NCBI GenBank assembly: GCA_040954595.2 | Contig: CM082581.2 | Coordinates: 14,136,001 to 14,200,000, forward strand | Reading direction: 5' to 3' | Source of the DNA: Balanoglossus misakiensis | Taxonomy: Eukaryota; Hemichordata | DNA length: 64,000 nt | In this document: positions 61,840 to 64,000 of the stretch, in pieces | Position numbering within the stretch: the first letter of the stretch is position 1 | Layout: each line of letters begins with the position of its first letter | The notes under the pieces: generated by a model | Told to the model about the DNA's origin: nothing | Databases searched by the model: none | The model's input: only the letters and a program-made list of their open reading frames with translations | Made by a program: the position numbers and the translations under genes

Positions 61840-63270
61840 GCATTGGTTATAGTTCATGAACGCTCAAAAAATGTCAAATTCTCGACTTTGAAAATTTTGC
61901 TTATTTTGGCATTTTCATGTCATATGCATGGGTGACAGTTCATGAACGCTCAAAAAATGTCAAATTCTCGACTTTGAAAATTTTGCTCATTTTGGCATTT
62001 CCATGTCGTATGCATGGGTTATAGCTCATGAACGCTCAAAAAATGTCAAATTCCCGACTTTGAAAATTTTGCTCATTTTGGCATATGCATGGGTTATAGC
62101 TCATGAACGCTCAAAAAACGACAAATCCTCGACTTTGAAAATTTTGCTCATTTTGGCATTTCCATGTCATATGCATGGGTTATAGCTCATGAACGCTCAA
62201 AAAATGTCAAATTCTCGACTTTGAAAATTTTGCTCATTTTGGCATTTTCATGTCATATGCATGGGTTATAGCTCATGAATGCTCAAAAAATGACAAATTC
62301 TCGACTTTTAAAATTTTGCTCATTTTGGCATTTATGTGTCATATGCATGGGTTATAGCTCATGAACGCTCAAAAAACGACAAATTCTCGACTTAGAAAAA
62401 TTTTGCTCATTTTGGCATTTCCATGTCATATGCATGGGTTATAGCTCATGAACGCTCAAAAAACGACAAATCCTCGACTTTGAAAATTTTGCTCATTTTG
62501 GCATTTCCATGTCATATGCATGGGTTATAGCTCATGAACGCTCAAAAAATGTCAAATTCTCGACTTTGAAAATTTTGCTCATTTTGGCATTTTCATGTCA
62601 TATGCATGGGTTATAGCTCATGAATGCTCAAAAAATGACAAATTCTCGACTTTTAAAATTTTGCTCATTTTGGCATTTATGTGTCATATGCATGGGTTAT
62701 AGCTCATGAACGCTCAAAAAACGACAAATTCTCGACTTAGAAAAATTTTGCTCATTTTGGCATTTCCATGTCATATGCATGGGTTATAGGTCATGATCGC
62801 TCAAAAAATGTCAAATTCTCGACTTTGAAAATTTTGCTCATTTTGGCATTTCCATGTCATATGCATGGGTTATAGCTCATGAACGCTCAAAAAATGACAA
62901 ATTCTCGACTTTGAAAATTTTGCTCATTTTGGCATTTCCATGTCATATGCATGGGTTATAGCTCATGAACGCTCAAAAAATGACAAATTCTCGACTTTGA
63001 AAATTTTGCTCATTTTGGCATTTCCATGTCATATGCATGGGTTATAGCTCATTAACGCTCAAAAAATGACAAATTCTCGACTTTGAAAATTTTGCTCATT
63101 TTGGCATTTCCATGTCATATGCATGGGTTACAGCTCATGAACGCTCAAATAATGACAAATTCTCGACTTTGAAAATTTTGCTCATTTTGGCATTTTATTA
63201 TCATATTCATGGGTTACAGTTCATGAACGCTCAAAAATGACAAATTCTCGAGTTTGAAAATTTTGAAAAT
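61840..63270 (+). repeat. Satellite array, 86-bp monomer, forward orientation
   Basis: About 16-17 monomers of 86 bp: ATGCATGGGTTATAGCTCAT, GAACGCTCAAAAAATGAC, AAATTCTCGACTTTGAAAAT, TTTGCTCATTTTGGCATT and TCCATGTCAT. Monomers differ at several positions (ATGTC/ACGAC/ATGAC, TTTCCATG/TTTTCATG/TTTATGTG). A 345-bp four-monomer block is present twice (62,101-62,445 and 62,446-62,790). The array decays at 63,200-63,270. The 86-bp length is not a multiple of three, so no long open frames form. Confidence 0.95.
62101..62790 (+). repeat. Two tandem copies of a 345-bp four-monomer higher-order unit
   Basis: Monomer types in the order ACGAC/ATCCTC, ATGTC with TTTTCATG, GAATGCTC with TTTTAAAATT, and ACGAC with TTAGAAAAAT occur in the same order twice. 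The two copies are essentially identical apart from the last bases. Confidence 0.85.
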
Positions 63271-64000
63271 TGGAGACTGCCAGCAACAGTTACAGCTGCA
63301 TTGAGGAAAAGGAAAACTTCGTCCTAAGCTTGGTTGCCGGATACCCATCTGGTCTTCGCATCTGCTAAAAAAGCAATGTAAACACGAATGTGAATAACAT
63401 ACATAAACATGAAACAAAGCATGATCACCACTGTACGCCAATTGTTGTTCATTCGCATTTGTCAACTTGATTAAATTCTACAGCAGCAACAACGACCGAG
63501 ATCTGCCCACTTAAGCTCCTGGACATTGTGAACAAACACACCCTTATCCACACTCCAACCATGTATTTTCTCCGTCATTGCTTCAATTTTCTTTCCCACA
63601 CCTCTTACCTTCCCACAACCATTCGGCAATCTCTGGACATCAATCATTCAGGCTGGCAATCACCTTAGCATCATATAATACGGGGTCCCTGGAATAAATG
63701 AAAAGTATGTAAATGGAATGTCTCCTACAAAGATGGCGAACATGAAAAGAGGGGCTTTGATGTCTATATCGCTTGTCAAACCTTGTTTGAAACCTTTGGT
63801 CTTCGTTCAGCCATAGAACATACTGCCTTTACCGCACCCAGCTATACTGCTACATGGCGAATATAACTAGTCACTTAGGCCCAAGCTTGGTTGATGAATA
63901 CCACAATCTTTTGATCTCGTCTCTGGATCTGCAAAACAAGCAAATGAAAGTGAATGACTAATATTCATGATCGTTCAGCCATGGAACATACCTGCCTTTA
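63271..64000. other. Noncoding flank with two pairs of diverged direct repeats
   Basis: AAGCTTGGTTG...TACC...TCTTCGCATCTGC (about 63,325-63,365) recurs in diverged form at about 63,883-63,932. CGTTCAGCCAT(A/G)GAACATAC-CTGCCTTTA occurs at 63,804-63,832 and 63,972-64,000. On the minus strand both AAGCTTGG segments are preceded by splice-acceptor-like TTTTTTAGCAG and TTGTTTTGCAG. No protein is recognised. Confidence 0.5.

Noticed and set aside
45300-63200. Telomeric repeat (each monomer contains GGGTTA)
   Set aside because: Only one hexamer per 78-87 bp monomer; there is no (TTAGGG)n run.
45300-63270. CRISPR array
   Set aside because: Monomers are contiguous and near-identical without unique spacers, in an animal genome.

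Overview
This is a gene-poor stretch of animal nuclear DNA. The only convincing protein gene is an intronless coding exon for a D1-like dopamine (biogenic amine) GPCR at about 41.2-42.5 kb on the + strand. An uninterrupted D1-type coding region, preceded by a strong 3' splice site that implies a 5'UTR intron, is the arrangement known for vertebrate DRD1. This, with large AT-rich spacers and abundant satellite DNA, suggests a metazoan and perhaps an invertebrate deuterostome (lancelet, hemichordate or echinoderm). The species cannot be fixed from the sequence, and that placement is inference.

Layout. (1) 1-41.1 kb: noncoding AT-rich DNA with scattered microsatellites, a few hairpins, a CpG-dense patch near 19.4 kb and an excess of perfect TGACGTCA (CRE/ATF) octamers. 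No open frame here resembles a known protein. (2) 41.12-42.55 kb: the receptor exon, with a CRE and a splice acceptor just upstream and short upstream ORFs in its leader. (3) 42.55-44.5 kb: 3'UTR or intergenic DNA. (4) 44.53-46.55 kb: a roughly 1.245-kb composite duplication. Each copy has a unique part of about 0.77 kb carrying a tiny ATG ORF followed by a consensus splice donor, then leads into a tandem array. (5) 45.29-63.27 kb: a satellite region of about 18 kb built from three related monomers of 78, 87 and 86 bp that share the core TGGGTTATAGCTCA. The 78-bp and 87-bp arrays run forward to a 100-N gap at 53,250. Beyond the gap the 87-bp array runs in the opposite orientation to 61.65 kb, where a sequence-resolved fold-back junction returns it to forward orientation and the monomers grade into the 86-bp family. 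(6) 63.27-64 kb: noncoding flank with diverged direct repeats.

The 1,000-codon open frames inside the arrays are a by-product of monomers whose length is a multiple of three (87 = 3x29, 78 = 3x26) and that lack a stop in some frames. They are not treated as genes. The most interesting part of the window is the satellite region: shared core box, orientation switches, transitional monomers, contrasting CpG content, and an indel-dense zone centred on the gap that points to assembly trouble. Nothing in the sequence connects the satellite functionally to the receptor gene.
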